Assembly (NCBI GenBank): GCA_946699065.1
Contig: CAMPDV010001510.1
Coordinates: 49,853 to 113,852, forward strand
Reading direction: 5' to 3'
Source of the DNA: Loxodes magnus
Lineage: Eukaryota > Ciliophora > Karyorelictea > Loxodida > Loxodidae
DNA: 64,000 bases
A program made the translations under genes and the position numbers. Below, piece after piece: positions 1 to 12,620 of this stretch (position 1 is its first letter; every line of letters begins with the position of its first letter). The notes below the pieces were generated by a model. The model searched no databases. It saw nothing but the letters and a program-made list of their open reading frames with translations, and had not been told where the DNA came from.

Positions 1-383
1 AATTCTTAGAGTATTTTTGTCTACCTAAATAATTTTTGTTTATTAGTAAAAAATCCATTTTTAATTTATTTTGGTAACTAGAATCGAAAAAATTTAATAA
101 TTAAAATGTTTGATATTCTAAATTATGATGTAACGTGCCTTAGTTGGTTTGATTTTTGTATGTCTTTACAATAAATTCTAAATATTAGGCTTTTTATTAT
201 CTGAATTGAGTAAAATTAAAAATTTCATTTATTTAAAGTTCTATTTTATGTATAATTTTATTGATGTTGTAAAGTCTGAATGAATAAATATACTCAACCA
301 ATTTATAAGCTACAAGGATTAAAGAAAAAACTAAAAGGAGATATTTATAAAAAAGATAAATATAATTTAAAAAAGTTAGTTGG

Positions 384-1130
384 TCAAAAATAATTGTCTA
401 GAATTATCTTCATAAAAAAAAACACGACTATGAATAAAATATAAATCACTGTGCTGACTATTTATTTCCTTTGCTTTATTTAATTTTTTATAATGTTACT
501 CTTATCTTCGTTGGTTTTTAAAGATAGCTTATTTTATTTTTGCCATAGAATATTTTACAACTTTCTAAAGTCGTCTATTTTTACTTTCCTAGATGTATGA
601 CTTTTAGTTACAGAAGAAAATTTTTGCTATTATAATCTTGTGATATTTTTTTAATTCTGAAGAGTTAATTCATAAAGATTAGAGAACTTACTTCTTAAGA
701 GTGAACTCAAAATAGTTTTTTCTCTAATTAACCCTTTGCCAATTTATCCTTAATTTCTAGGTTTATTAAGTATATCTCTATCGACTTTTATCTGATTTTT
801 GAAACTTTGTGTCTTTTACATTAAATTATTAAAGTTGGTCGAAAATTTGTAATGAGTCGTTTTAGGTGTTCTGCCGGAGTATTTTTTGAAAAGTTAATTC
901 TTTTTAACTTCTAAATAAGAAGAACTCGAAAAATCATTAGCGTTATCCTTAAGAGTTAATTGCTCTATACTCGAACAACTTATAACCCTTTATTAGTCAA
1001 ACTATGAGTTATTTTATGTTTCATCTTTATGCCCAAGCAAATTCATGAACTTATATCCATTTGAAAGCACTTTATTTATTTTATCCTCCTTGGTTTCTTT
1101 TTATATCTGCTCTTCTACTATCGTCTCCAT
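384..1130 (-). CDS. R-family membrane protein, copy in R1 (248 aa)
   Basis: With TAA and TAG read as glutamine, this frame is open for 248 codons from ATG to TGA, exactly the same length as the R3 copy. The protein begins METIVEEQ and has a conserved hydrophilic core (SSSSYLEVK, then LFKKYSGRTPK). A Gln/Lys/Ser-rich middle follows, then a single hydrophobic segment of about 20 residues near the C terminus, and the end reads DNYF. That layout suggests a tail-anchored membrane protein with its bulk in the cytosol. I do not recognise the family. Many residues differ from the R3 copy, yet no stop or frameshift has entered, whereas the flanking R sequence is full of single-base indels. That points to selection on the protein. 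It is the only gene I could find in this R unit. Confidence 0.75.
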
Positions 1131-2252
1131 TTTAATTATAGATTTCTTTAGAAACGAGCTTAAATAATTATGGCAATGTTGAATAAAACTTTTAATTTTT
1201 GAAAATATTCAGGTATTTAAATCCCTCAAAACTAAATAAAAGAATGCTATTTACATTCATTTTATAATTTTAAATTCCTCTTAATTTTATGTTTCATTTA
1301 GAAATTTTATTTGCACTTAATTTAATTTTGTTATATTTTAGATACTTAATGAAAAACAATATTAAAAATATAATCTAAAACATTAATACTCTTTAAATTT
1401 ATCTAAATAAAATAAATCAGTTAGTTAAAAAGTATTTCATTTAAAAATAACAGAAGAAATTATAAGGATAAATTTTCCTAATAAATATGCTTATTTTATA
1501 TTTATTTGAATCTAATACTCAAAAATACATATTTGAAACTATGTTTGAATTAATAGCAGAATCTAAACTAAATAAGTATCTGATACCTTTTTAAGTAAAA
1601 TCAAGCTTAATTAATAAATTCCTAAACATAAGAAAAACAAAAAGCAATTGAGCGAAATTAATATATTAATAAATTGTCTTTATTTGAAGGTAATTTAGCC
1701 TAGAATTAAAAATACTATATCTATAATTAAGATATATATCTAGTTATTTTCATAAATTAAATTATTTAGAAATTTCTATTTTAAGAGACTAAATTTTATT
1801 TGCTTATTTAATGTTTAAACTAAGATATATTAAAACCCTCATATTCTATCTTTTTATTACATATAGACCTTTATTTAAAACTTTATAGTGAATATTAACA
1901 AACATTTAGCAAATTCGTTTCTTTAATTTACATACATTTGGTCTTTAGATTTTTCTAATTTATGTGAGTCTTATATTATAAATATGGTAATGTGATATAT
2001 CCTCTTTTTAAGCAAATCTTTGATTTTAGTGTAGATAAGCATTTTAAGAATAAATATAAAATAAAAAGAAAAATTAATTTTATTTAAAATTTTCATAAAT
2101 TTTTGATTTATGGCAGCAAGAAAACCTTTACTAAAACTTAAACTAAATTTTATAAAAAATAATTAAAACAAAAGAAAAGGATTAAGCAAATTTAATAAAT
2201 CTTATGTAACTTATGTAAAAATTATGTAAAACTTAGTCTATTTATTGTATTA

Positions 2253-2319
2253 GTATAATTTGCTTATAATTTGCTTATAATTTGCTTATAATTTGCTTAT
2301 AATTTGCTTATAATTTGCA
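2253..2319. repeat. Tandem 11-bp repeat (TTATAATTTGC)n
   Basis: About six units of TTATAATTTGC stand in direct tandem. The corresponding place in R2 (about 21505-21525) and in R3 holds a single unit, so the array expanded in R1 only. Confidence 0.9.
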
Positions 2320-5300
2320 CTGAAGCATTCTTATGAAATAAAGTTAAATTTTTATTTATAAATGAAAAAATCCTTTGAAGTATATTTTCTTAATGTAAAA
2401 GAATTAAAATCTTGATATGCTAGTAGCTAGTATATTTATGTTTAATGCTTTTATTATAATTCATATACAATTTATATGAAAGATTAACATGATGAGATTA
2501 GGTAGCTTCATTTAATATTTGCAATAGTCTAATTTATAACTCTTGTAATTAACAATAAACACATTAAGTTTTATCCTTTTATTTCCTGAGAATAATAATA
2601 ATATATTCTTAGTTTAAAATTTCTAGATACAATTATTTCTAAATTAAAAGATTGTATAATCAATCCTTTAAATAATAATTTAAGCATTACATTAAGTTTA
2701 GATAAAATAAATTTTAAATAGAATCTATATACTTAATTTATTCTTAAATCATTTTAGGAGGAATAAATCTAAATAATTAATACTAAAGACAAGAATTAAG
2801 AAAATATGACATAGCTAAGTAAATTTAGTGAAATAACTATTAAAATAAATTTTAGTGAGAAAGAGACTGATATTTTACTCATAGAAATTAAAATATTTTA
2901 TTTTATTTATCTAACTAAATTTAATTTAATTTAATTTAATTACTTTTCATAATTTTAGTTTCTATTTCGTTTTATCAACGAAAATAAATCTTAAAAATAT
3001 TTAAATTCTTATAATTTTATTTATTAAAGTTCTATCTTTTCGAAATCTCAGTCATAATAAAGTGATAAAAAATCAAAAAGATAAAACTTTAAATTTAAAA
3101 TTTTTTAGCAATTAAGAAATTAGAATTGATAATATTATGCAATATCTAGCTGAAATATTGTCTGACTTAAATTAAATATTAAAACTACTGATAAGTTATT
3201 AATATCTATTTTTATTATCTTAAATTTAGTCTTATAAAATATTAATTCATAGAAATTAAATCTCTTTATTTTATTTATAATTTATTAAAATACATACCAA
3301 AAAAATAAAATTTTAGTTCTTAAGTTGTAAAGAAGGAAAATATAAAATGTACATTCTTTTCGAAATATTAGTGTGACTAGATAATTTAAAAAATATAATT
3401 TTTGTCCATCTAAAGATAAATATTTTCAGATCTATTAAATGATTCTTCTAGTAAAAATTTACTAAGCAAAAATAATAATTATATCTCTTATAGAATTAAT
3501 TAAATAAAATTTTTAATTTAGAACTTTTGTGCATAGATATATCTAATTAGGATTTATATCATTTTAGGTAATTCATTCAAACTTATTAATTATAAAATTT
3601 TATATATTTTAGAATGAGGAACAATTATAAGGTATAATTAATGTTAATTTACTCTTTTTACTAAAAAGTCTAATAAAATAATTAAAATTTATATAACTAT
3701 AAAACTAGATAATTATACAATTTTTAACTAAAATGTTATATTAGAATAATAATTACAATAAATTTTCCTTTACTAAGTATAAAACATTATATTAAATCAA
3801 TTATATATAACTTAATAAATTAATAGTAAACTTAAACAAATTTTAGAAAAGTTTATTAATAGATAGGTTGATGAGCTAGCAAATAAGTATATCCTGATAT
3901 AAGAATTTATTAATAAATTCTAATTTTAAGGAATGAATAAATAAAATTAAATTTATTCATTTTCATAAATAGAATAAATTAATTTAAATTTAAAATTTTA
4001 TTTTTGTGCAAATATTATAAAAAGATGATGCAAAATTTAAAAATTCATTTAAAATCTACTTTTTAAGATATATGAATATAGAAATAATAGCTTAGAATAT
4101 ATATCTCAAATGTAATTTAAGCTGAGGCTTCCATTTGAATATTTTATGATAAAATAATAATATAAATTAGAATTTAGAATAGCTTATGTTTCAAAAATAT
4201 AACATTTTTATTTAATAAAATACTCAAACTTTTGCTATTATTAAATTTAATTATCTATCATATATAATACTTAATATGCTATAAACATATTTCATATTTA
4301 GACTAACAAAATTTCAAAGTCTTTTATAGATCGTTTTTAGTATTAAAGGACATACCTAAAAATTTTTTTTTAATTTAATCTCATTTAGCATTCATGCTTT
4401 TTAGAAGTTTTGTAGCTTATTTAGAAAAAATTTAAATAATGAATGGAAATTTTAAAATAAACTAAGACAATTAATCTTAAATAATTTATTTTTTATGAGG
4501 TTTAAAGTTTTAGAATGATTAAAGCTTATAAATTTCTAGTATTTTAAATATTTTATTATTCTTTTAGTTATATATATAAATTAGTAAATTTACTATTATT
4601 AATATCCCCAAATTTAATTAAACTATTTCCCAACTTAATTCTTATCTGTTACTCTAGCAATACTTTTCTATCTATAAAAATTTGAGAATTAAGGTTTAAG
4701 TTTTTAATTTAGAAAGCAATATCACTAAAGCAAATTAAAATAAATATAATAAAAATATAAATGCTATTGATTATTCTTTAATTTAGAAAATATATATAAC
4801 TATTCTCTTTATTTATTTTAAATATATTATAGTTCTAGCTATTTTAATCATATAATTCATCTAGATCTATACTTGCTTATAAAAGTAACTTAATTATAGT
4901 CTCTAAAAAATATTTTTATTTTACATTTATTAAATTAATAAGCAGGATGATTTAAAAGTATTTAATGGAAAACATTTAATTCGAAGTGAAGGATTTAAAA
5001 TATAAATCGTATCATCTTTTAACTAAAAACAGAAACTTATAAAAGAAAAATAATTTTCTTAAATAAATGATGCTAATGATATAATAATCATAAACTTAAA
5101 ATTAATTAAAATTAAATACAATACAATAAATAGATGGTTTCACATATATTATAACTATAATAAACAAAAGAAATTAGATTAAAATATATAAGATTGTTTT
5201 AAATAAATTTAAATATTCATATTTCTAATTATTTATTAAAGAATTAATGAAATAACCTAAATATTTAGTTTCTTAAGCAAAAATGAGATTTTAATTTAGT

Positions 5301-6268
5301 ATTTTCTACAATTAACTAAATAAAAAATAGAGTTTATAGATAATTAAATCAAACTTGCTTTATATTTTTAAAATTGGGATATAATTAATATACTTAAATA
5401 AATGATTTTAACAATAATTTTTATTAAATCAAAATATAAAAATGAGTACAATCATAATCCTAATAAATTACAAGCTTGAAAATATTGGAAATAAATTAAT
5501 TAAATTTAATAAAAATTTATTTCATTAAAACAAATATTAAATAGTTAGAGTTATATATAAAGTATATGATTGTTTAAGAAATTATATAAATGTTTATCAA
5601 TCAACAAAAATTTCATTAGCGCTAGAGCCCTCTAATGTAATATATAAATACCCTATATTTTTAGAGAAAAGGAAATTATTTAATTTGTTTCTGCTTTTTG
5701 TATTCTTTCATTGCTTTCTTGCTTCTATTAACGAATAAATTTTAGAATTTAATATAAAAAAATTAAGAATTTTATAAAATACATCTGTTAAAGAGAGCAG
5801 AGTCAAGATACCGACTATAGTAAAGCATTATTAATAATAATATCGTTTTTTTATTTAAAATTCACCTAAAACTTAAAAATAAAAAGCTCTTGTTTATTTT
5901 TCTATTATTTTACTATATCCTTCTTGGTATTGCTAGTTTTATCCAAACTATAATGAAATATTTAAGTTATTAATTAACTTTTATATTTTATAATATTTGA
6001 TAAACTTAATTAAAAATAAATCATTTATGCATAAATATAGCCTTAGTAGAATGATTATAAATTAATAGCATTTAAATAATATTATTTTGTATGGATTTAG
6101 TTAATAATTTAAGGTAAAGATAAGACATAATCTTTTATTTTCAAATATAAATTCAACTATGTTTAAAAACAAATTGTACTGATACTTCCTTAAAATTATA
6201 AAGACTCATTAAAATATATTATAATTATTTCTCAAAAATCACTTTTTTTCCTATCTCTTTTTAGTTAA

Positions 6269-6829
6269 ATGTGTTTGATATCAGTTGTTTCCAAAACTTT
6301 TAATATATTAGATAAAAAAATAAAGAATTTCTTGCAAAAAGTCTCTTCTAAACAGGATCCATCCCAATCAAATTACGATCAGCATAACATACTCCAAGAA
6401 CTCAAAATTATGCAAATGGAGAATTTTAAACTTTTAAGAAACGTATAAGAGCTAGAAGGAAAAATTTTATGCCTAGCGTCTAACACATAAATTCTAAAAA
6501 ATGAAAATTTCTAAACAGACAATCTGAGAATTGAGCAAATGGAAGTCAAATTCAATTAATTAGCGGAATTGACTGAAAGCTTATTTCTAAAAAATACAAA
6601 AACAAATGATCCCATGGATCTGGAACCGAATCTACAACCAGCAAAAATTCCGATGGTTAAGAATAGAAAATAATGCTGGTATTGCAGGAAATATGATAAT
6701 ATTTTAAGATAATTCAAAAATTATTATAAAAATAAAAACTTGAAAGCTTTAACCTATGGAGATCCATAAACAAACCATAATGCACTCTAGAAAGCTTAAT
6801 ATACAGAAAAAGATGTACACAGGGAATGA
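6269..6829 (+). CDS. Coiled-coil/CCHC-like protein of element A (186 aa to first TGA)
   Basis: With TAA/TAG as Gln, the frame is open from an ATG lying in the R1 flank to a TGA at 6827-6829. Residues about 45-105 form heptad-like leucine/asparagine-rich sequence (LRNVQELEGK and similar). A family motif DPMDLE follows, then a degenerate knuckle starting CWYC whose later His and Cys are not recognisable. The true start may be the Met inside the insert near 6411. Downstream sequence in another frame resembles the acidic C terminus of the 49.2-kb copy, so this copy appears shortened by frame damage. Role inferred from LINE ORF1 proteins: RNA binding. Confidence 0.55.
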
Positions 6830-7072
6830 AATCTTGAAGGACATCGCATTAGCTTAACAAAGAAGAAATTTTAATATGATTGGAATGGAACTCGATTGAT
6901 GCAAGATACCTTTTATTAAAAAGGGTTAAAAGAGTAATGGAAGATATACTTTAAGAAGAAGATCCAGAAGAAACCTGGAAATGGATTATACTTAAAACAA
7001 TTTTAAACTTCAGTGATGAACCTTATCGATAGGTTGAATCACTATAATTAATTATTAATTATTATTATTATA
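6310..7072 (+). mobile_element. ORF-bearing short retroposon, element A
   Basis: R2 has an empty site here: R2 around 25180-25210 joins the two flanks of this insertion directly, so about 760 bp were gained in R1. The insert carries a zinc-knuckle reading frame, then a two-tier hairpin at 7012-7043, then an (ATT/AATT)-rich tail. The flanks TTTTAATATAT and ATTATTATAT suggest an imperfect target-site duplication. The order ORF, hairpin, A/T repeat tail matches the other copies of this family in the window and suggests target-primed insertion by a LINE-type reverse transcriptase. Confidence 0.7.
7012..7043 (+). other. 3' two-tier hairpin of element A
   Basis: The outer stem is AGTGAT with ATCACT, the inner stem AACCT with AGGTT, and the loop TATCGAT. 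It sits just before the A/T-rich tail, as hairpins do in the other copies, and could be the recognition structure for reverse transcription. Confidence 0.65.
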
Positions 7073-7591
7073 TAAATTTGTTTTGTAAAAGAAATATTTC
7101 AGCAATATCAAAAGATCTTTCATCATCCAACATATAATTGTAACTGAGTGAATAATCGGAGGAGTTAAAATAGAATCTAAAATTATATAATAAAGCAATT
7201 TTATAACTAAATTAGTCTATTAAATCTATTATCATATTTAACTATTTTAAAATTCTTTAATTATTAAAAAAATAATCATTATCACTTTTCCTTTACTTTA
7301 ATGTAATTATTATTTCAGAAAGCAGAAATGATTCATAAAGTATTTAAGAGTATCTAAATAAATAAAATAACTAATAAATTTAAGTAAGAGTAAAAAGAAA
7401 TACTTTAGGATTACTATAAAATAATTATTTATCTATACCTTTTAATTAAAATTAGGATATTTATGTTTATATAAAAAAGAATAGAAAAATAAACTATTTT
7501 TTGGTTACAACTAAAATAAGCTTTAATTAGTTTTTTCTATTTATTAAATTTAATTATTTAAAAAAATGCGATAATACTAAGAAAATAATTT

Positions 7592-8323
7592 ATGTGTGAA
7601 GAAAGCTTATAAGCTGCTATTAACTTAAACTCTTTTCATTCTAGTTAAAAACCATCGACAAAATAAAGTATTAGGAATATTTTTTTGGGAATGTCTATAA
7701 ATAAAACATAGAAAACGCTTATTAAAGTTTGAAAAAATAATTTGAAAGTAAATGAACTAACTTATCAAGAACTTTAACTAAATTGAGAGTGCTAAACTTA
7801 AATGGAAAATTTAAAAAATTATGATCTAAAATAGATTCATAGGCTTATATGCTTCCAAATCCTATGCAAAATTTAATATCATACCTTGGTTCGGATTTTT
7901 GAAATTCAATTAATAAATTTTGTATAGCAGATGGAATTTCAGAATAGAAGTAATTTAATAAAATCCAAGAGTGATTGAGAGTAAGCACTAACAAGCATGT
8001 ATTAAATTTAATAAAAAATAAAAATATTTAATAGTGAAAATACCTAAATGCTTAAAGAAGCTTATACTAATTTATAAGTTCCAGGTAGTATTACTATTGT
8101 ATATTTCTAAATGCTTAGTTCAACTCTACATTTACCTGGATAGGAGATTCTTAAGAAATAATTTTAAATAAAAATAGAATAAGCTGATTATATGAAGAAT
8201 TATAATAAACTTAAATTGATTAATATGAAATAAATAAACCTTGCTAGCTAAATATTTGGCCTAATTAAGAATATATAATCAATATATAAAATAAACAATT
8301 AGCAAATTAATTCAGGAGCATGA
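7592..8323 (+). pseudogene. Degenerate or intron-containing small gene of unknown function
   Basis: Protein-like frames cover this stretch. A 46-codon ORF starts at 7592. A second segment near 7840-7985 reads with two TGA codons. A clean 91-aa ORF runs from ATG 8048 to TGA 8321-8323 and includes VPGSITIVYFQML and LHLPGQEIL. Between the last two lies a possible 54-bp intron, starting GTAAGCACTAAC near 7980 and ending TTTAATAG near 8033, with a branch-site-like CTAAC. The frames do not join cleanly across it, so this could be a broken gene rather than a spliced one. I recognise no domain. Confidence 0.4.
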
Positions 8324-8718
8324 TATAATCAGGAATTAAAATAAAATTAGCATAATCTTAGAATATTAAATACTTATAAATAAAAAGTTAGATAGAAAAT
8401 TTGATTCTTTTTTGTTCTGATAATTTTTCAATAATATTTAAATCTAAAAAAGATTAGAAATTATCAATAATTAAAACTATTTTAAATTTTCAAAGCACTC
8501 TCTAAAAGATATAAAAAGAAGAACGAAAACTATCATAATCAAAAAGTTATTTAAGCCTTTTTCAATTGAAGTATTTAAATAAGGAATCAAAATAACTACA
8601 TAAGACGAAAGTAATTTAATTTTTACTAAAATAAATAACAATTTATTATAGCAATCTTTTCATAAATAGTGTTTAATTAGTTAAATTAAAATTATTAAAA
8701 AGTTTAAATTGGAGTTTA

Positions 8719-8751
8719 GTGAACTTGGAGGACTTTCAACCTCGTGTTCAC
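8719..8751 (-). other. 3' hairpin of element B
   Basis: The outer stem is GTGAAC with GTTCAC and the inner stem GAGG with CCTC. In element orientation the loop reads TTGAAAGT. Element D has the same inner arrangement with GGG/CCC pairs and loop TTGGAAAT, so an A-T pair in one copy is a G-C pair in the other. Confidence 0.65.
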
Positions 8752-8899
8752 AGGACCAGTTTGATAACCTGGCTGGAACCAGCTCCCTTCAGGACTCTTT
8801 CTTCAGTCGCCTTGGATTGTATACCACTTCGGTTTGTAGATTTGACCTCCTGACGGATAAAATTAGTTACAGAATTCTCGTCTAATCTTATCCTAATAT

Positions 8900-9453
8900 T
8901 AGTCTATTATTTTTCTTATTATTTTCTATTCCAGTATTATTATTTAATTAATTTCAATTTCTAACATTGTCTATATTTATGTTCCAGTTTGTTTGCATAC
9001 AAAACATCTTGGTTTATTCCTAATTCATTTCTTGTCTTGACTCCTCGGTAGATTAATAGCTCCTTCTATGTCCATTGGATCTTAAATTGTCTTAACTTTG
9101 AATTCCTACTACTGTTGCTACTCGCTGTTCTCTCCAAACACAGTTGTTCTCTGCTGCAGCAATCCAATTTCCGTGAAGAAAGTGTTCTGCTCTCGATCGT
9201 AGACTTCCCAGAAACTTTCTTTCCATTCCTTGAGCTCAGTAACTTGATTTTTTAGAGCTCTATTTTCTAATCGTAGCTTCTTTACTTCCTCCTTCAGGTC
9301 AGAGAATGCGACTAAAATTTATGCCTGTTCTTCCTGGAACTGTGGCATCGCAAACTCTCGCACGGCTGCTGCTTCTTGCGTCTCCAGCACTTTTCTAGGT
9401 CCTTCCTCTTCAGTTGGTGTCATCGAGGTAGCCTTTTGGCGCTTTTGTCCCAT
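8900..9453 (-). pseudogene. Coiled-coil/CCHC protein of element B (broken)
   Basis: The minus-strand frame starts MGQKRQKATSM at 9453. An Ala/Glu-rich region is followed by a clear leucine-zipper-like coiled coil (LKEEVKKLRLENRALKN) at residues of about 48-75. Then comes a Gln-run and the family motif DPMDIE, and finally the first half of a CCHC zinc knuckle (CFVCKQTG). Stop codons of the standard code inside it are TAA/TAG read as Gln. At least two breaks mark this copy as dead. The architecture is that of a LINE ORF1 or Gag-like RNA-binding protein; the 15-bp target-site duplication favours the former. Confidence 0.7.
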
Positions 9454-9644
9454 CTTTTAGGTTGGCCTGGAAGTTCCTAGTTGAGTCTATTATTCTTGAA
9501 GGTTTTGAGAAGAAGATTATTTCTAGGAAGAAGACGTGTTAGTTAGAGATGAGGGTTCTTACTTTCTCTCCCCCTTTTAGGAGGTGGTATAAAAGCCTTT
9601 CTTAAACCCTTCTACCATTTTATTATTTTTGTTTAATTAGTTAA

Positions 9645-11810
9645 TAAAGATTTAATTACTTATATAAATATTTTAAATAACTTCCCACTAGCATATTAAA
9701 ATAGAAGAGTTAATAATTAATTATTTTCATTTAAATTTAAGAAAAAAGTTGTTGGCAAATCCTTATAAATATATAATCGTATACATTCTAGAGAACTAAT
9801 ATCTTTGTATAAATTATTTATATAAATTATTTCTTTCTTTAAATATTAATAACAAAATTCTAAATATTTTTATTAAATTATCAAAAAATTTCATGCTGTC
9901 TAAATAAATAAATGCTAATGAAAGACTTAAAAATTTTGGCTAAAAAACTTGATATATGCAAAACATCAAAGAATTTAATAATATCATAAATTTCTATATA
10001 TCTTAAATTTTTTAAATGACTCTTTAAACATTCTATTAATTGATATTTATTAAATTAAAAATTTAGAAAGCTCTAATTAAGTGATTAAAAGACTCAGATT
10101 TAGTTTGATTACTTCAGCAATACAAAATTAAAAATCATAAACAATTTTAATTTTTTAATTAATTCCTTTAGTGAAACATCTCAGAACTTTTTATTTCAAT
10201 TACTTTGTATAAATAAAATAATAACTATTATATTTCAAGATTTGTGATCATCTTAATAAAAACACCAAACAAAAATTACCATAAACTAATATATGCATAT
10301 CTTAAAATTGATTTTAAATAAATTTTTATAAACATCTAATATTTGACTCTTATGACTTTTAATTTAAATTTATCATTTCTATTACTTTCCATCTGGTTTT
10401 ATTTGATTTTTGTATTCCATTAATTTCTATATTATTATATAAGAAAATAAATCTCAATCCATTTACTTTGATAAATAACTTTATTTTTAATTATTTTTTC
10501 CACTTCAAATATATCTGTGCTTCTTTAAATTTTATATTTAAACAACTAAAGAAAAACTTATATAAAATTTAAAAAATATGAAATAAATTATCTTATATAT
10601 AGAGAGACTTAAACTTCATAAAGTTTATTTCAAAAAATATATAAATTTAAATTAAAAATGTAATAAAAAGATCTTTATTAATTTAATAAAATTGTAACTA
10701 TTTTTATTAAAAAGTATTTATAATTACTAAAATATTAATATGTTTGAGTTTATCTAATAAAATCTTATATTTATCAAATAATTATTTCTAAATATCAAGA
10801 AAATAATAAATCTATTTTATTATTTATAGTCCTTCTAAATTACTTAAAAATAATCTATATCATAAAATCTCTTTCAGTTTTAATTATTGTCTATATAAAT
10901 TGCGTTAAGCTTATTTTTAAATTATAAGCAAGAACATAAATTTTTCTATATTATTAAATCAATTTTAAAATTACTCTTTTAATTCTTCCTAACACAAATA
11001 TTTTGTTATCATAACAGATTTTATTTTTATATTATTAATTAAAAAATCCTTGACTTTTTAAATATTCTAAGCAAGGAAAATTAAAAAAATTTAAATTATC
11101 GTGAAATAAATAAAGGAATAAGGAGTAATACATATAAAAACCATAAAATACTGAAAAATATTAGTTTGAATAAATCAGTGAAAATGAATATTATTTTATA
11201 TAATTATTCACTAAACCTAAATAAAATAACTTTAATTTATTTTAATTTAAATTATAAAATTATACAATTTTTATGAAATGCTTTATGAAAATTTACTAAA
11301 CATAATTTTATTAATGTTATATGACTTTTATATTCTCAAAAAATGTAAAATCCTCTACATTAATTTAAATTTTTCAAAATATCATAATTTTTAAAATTTA
11401 AATGATTAATTTAAACTTAATTATAACTAAAAAATTTACCTAACTTTATGTAAAAATATTTTAAATGAAATTTATTTATTTATTATCTTTTTATAAAAAA
11501 TTAAATAGAAATCAAAAATATTTATTTTATTAAAATAAATCTTCACAATAAAATTAAAATATAAAAGTTTATAAACCATTTTTTTTTAATTATTATTTAA
11601 AAAATAATTTTTATAAAATAAGAAGATTTATTTCTAACTGGAGACGAAGTATTTAGTAATATTAATAATGAAACATTTATTATTTATTTTTTATATTAAA
11701 AAGCATTTTATAATTTACAGTTGTATGAAATTTTAAAATATTTAATTAAAATAAATTATAACATAAAATTATTTATATATAAATTTTCAAATAATAATAA
11801 TAAATTTTAT
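9645..11810. other. Gene-free A+T-rich stretch
   Basis: I see no supported gene or RNA here. The stretch is more than 80 percent A+T by eye, with homopolymer runs and no long frame with coding-like composition. Confidence 0.6.
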
Positions 11811-11814
11811 TATA

Positions 11815-11846
11815 AAGCGCTTAGCACCTCGTTGATACGCAATTCT
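11815..11846 (-). repeat. Remnant of the GAGCGCG-type retroposon hairpin
   Basis: The sequence AAGCGCTTAGCACC and its partner resemble the hairpins at 12318, 16901, 18600 and 29202, but pairing is incomplete. In element orientation it is followed by a (TTA)n-rich tail, so it probably marks the 3' end of an old insertion. Confidence 0.5.
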
Positions 11847-12317
11847 TTTTATTAATTTATTATATTTTAATTTAAATGTATATATTTTAATTTAATTTAA
11901 ATACATTTATTTATAATTTTTATTTAATTTTGCTTCATTTATTGGTTATTAAAAATGAGAATTAACTCTTGGGCTAAGCTAAATTCAAATAATTTAAAAT
12001 TTCTAATTAAAAATTATGGTAAAGACATTTATTTTATATTTTTATAAAAATTAATGATATAGATGTAAAAAATTTAATATAAGTTTTTAAAATTACTTTA
12101 AAATTATCTTTTTAGTAAAATCTAATTTTAGTAACTTATTTTTGAGGTTCTTTTTAACTTTTAATATATTTCTTGGTTTTAAATTATTAAGATAAATAAT
12201 TTGATTACCATTTGAATATTTAGATAACTAAGACATTATTTATATAAATATCGGCTAATCCTTTAATTATCTTTCTATTTTATAAATTTAGTTAAATTAA
12301 TTGGTTGATATTTTAAA

Positions 12318-12348
12318 GAGCACGTAGCACTTCATTGATGCACTGCTC
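12318..12348 (-). other. GAGCRCG hairpin at the 3' end of the LINE remnant
   Basis: The outer pairing is GAGCA with TGCTC and the inner GCA with TGC, around a loop that reads TCAATGAA in element orientation. It lies about 270 bp downstream of the end of a LINE-type ORF on the minus strand. The same hairpin ends the SINE-like elements, which suggests LINE and SINE share their 3' recognition structure. Confidence 0.6.
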
Positions 12349-12620
12349 TTTCTATATCGCAATTTTTGTTCATTTTTCAAGTAAGCCTTCAGGTAATAGA
12401 AATTCTTCTCTTATTATTTACATATCTTCATTATTTTCCACTACATTATCTCTTGCTCTTCTATCTTCTACCTATCTATGCTTTGATAGATTTTTATTGC
12501 AAACATCCTTTATTTTTCTTACATATTTAGCTTATTTTTGTTTCTAATTCTTTTCTTCTTAATAAAACTTAATAAACTCTAAAAATTATCCTTTTCTGCT
12601 CTATAGTATTTTTCTTTTTT

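Larger units (their letters stand above)
1..7340 (+). repeat. Repeat unit R, copy R1 (left end cut by window)
   Basis: This stretch aligns collinearly with R2 from about 19330 to 25500, and in inverted orientation with R3 from about 41950 down to 38160. Landmarks shared by the copies include the membrane-protein gene, a conserved A+T-rich tract near 3850-3950 and a segment at 7160-7320. R1 begins in the middle of the unit, because R2 has about 2 kb more on its left side. Copies differ by many substitutions and short indels outside the gene. R1 carries an extra insertion of about 760 bp (element A) that R2 lacks. No terminal inverted repeats could be recognised, so whether R is a transposon or a segmental duplication is open. 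Confidence 0.85.
8685..9629 (-). mobile_element. ORF-bearing short retroposon, element B, with 15-bp target-site duplication
   Basis: A G+C-richer island of 945 bp is flanked by perfect 15-bp direct repeats, TGTTTAATTAGTTAA at 8670-8684 and 9630-9644. Read on the minus strand, it begins with an AAAATGGTAGAAGG leader that closely matches the start of element D at 30.44 kb. It then carries a coiled-coil/zinc-knuckle frame and ends with a two-tier hairpin near the 3' end. A long precise duplication with a structured 3' end is typical of non-LTR retrotransposition and unlike the 4-6 bp duplications of LTR elements. No reverse transcriptase fits in the element, so it must be moved in trans. Confidence 0.85.

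Noticed and set aside
12335-12547. 70-aa standard-code ORF on the + strand
   Set aside because: It lies opposite protein-like sequence at the end of the LINE remnant and has a hydrophobic composition typical of a reverse-strand shadow in A+T-rich DNA.
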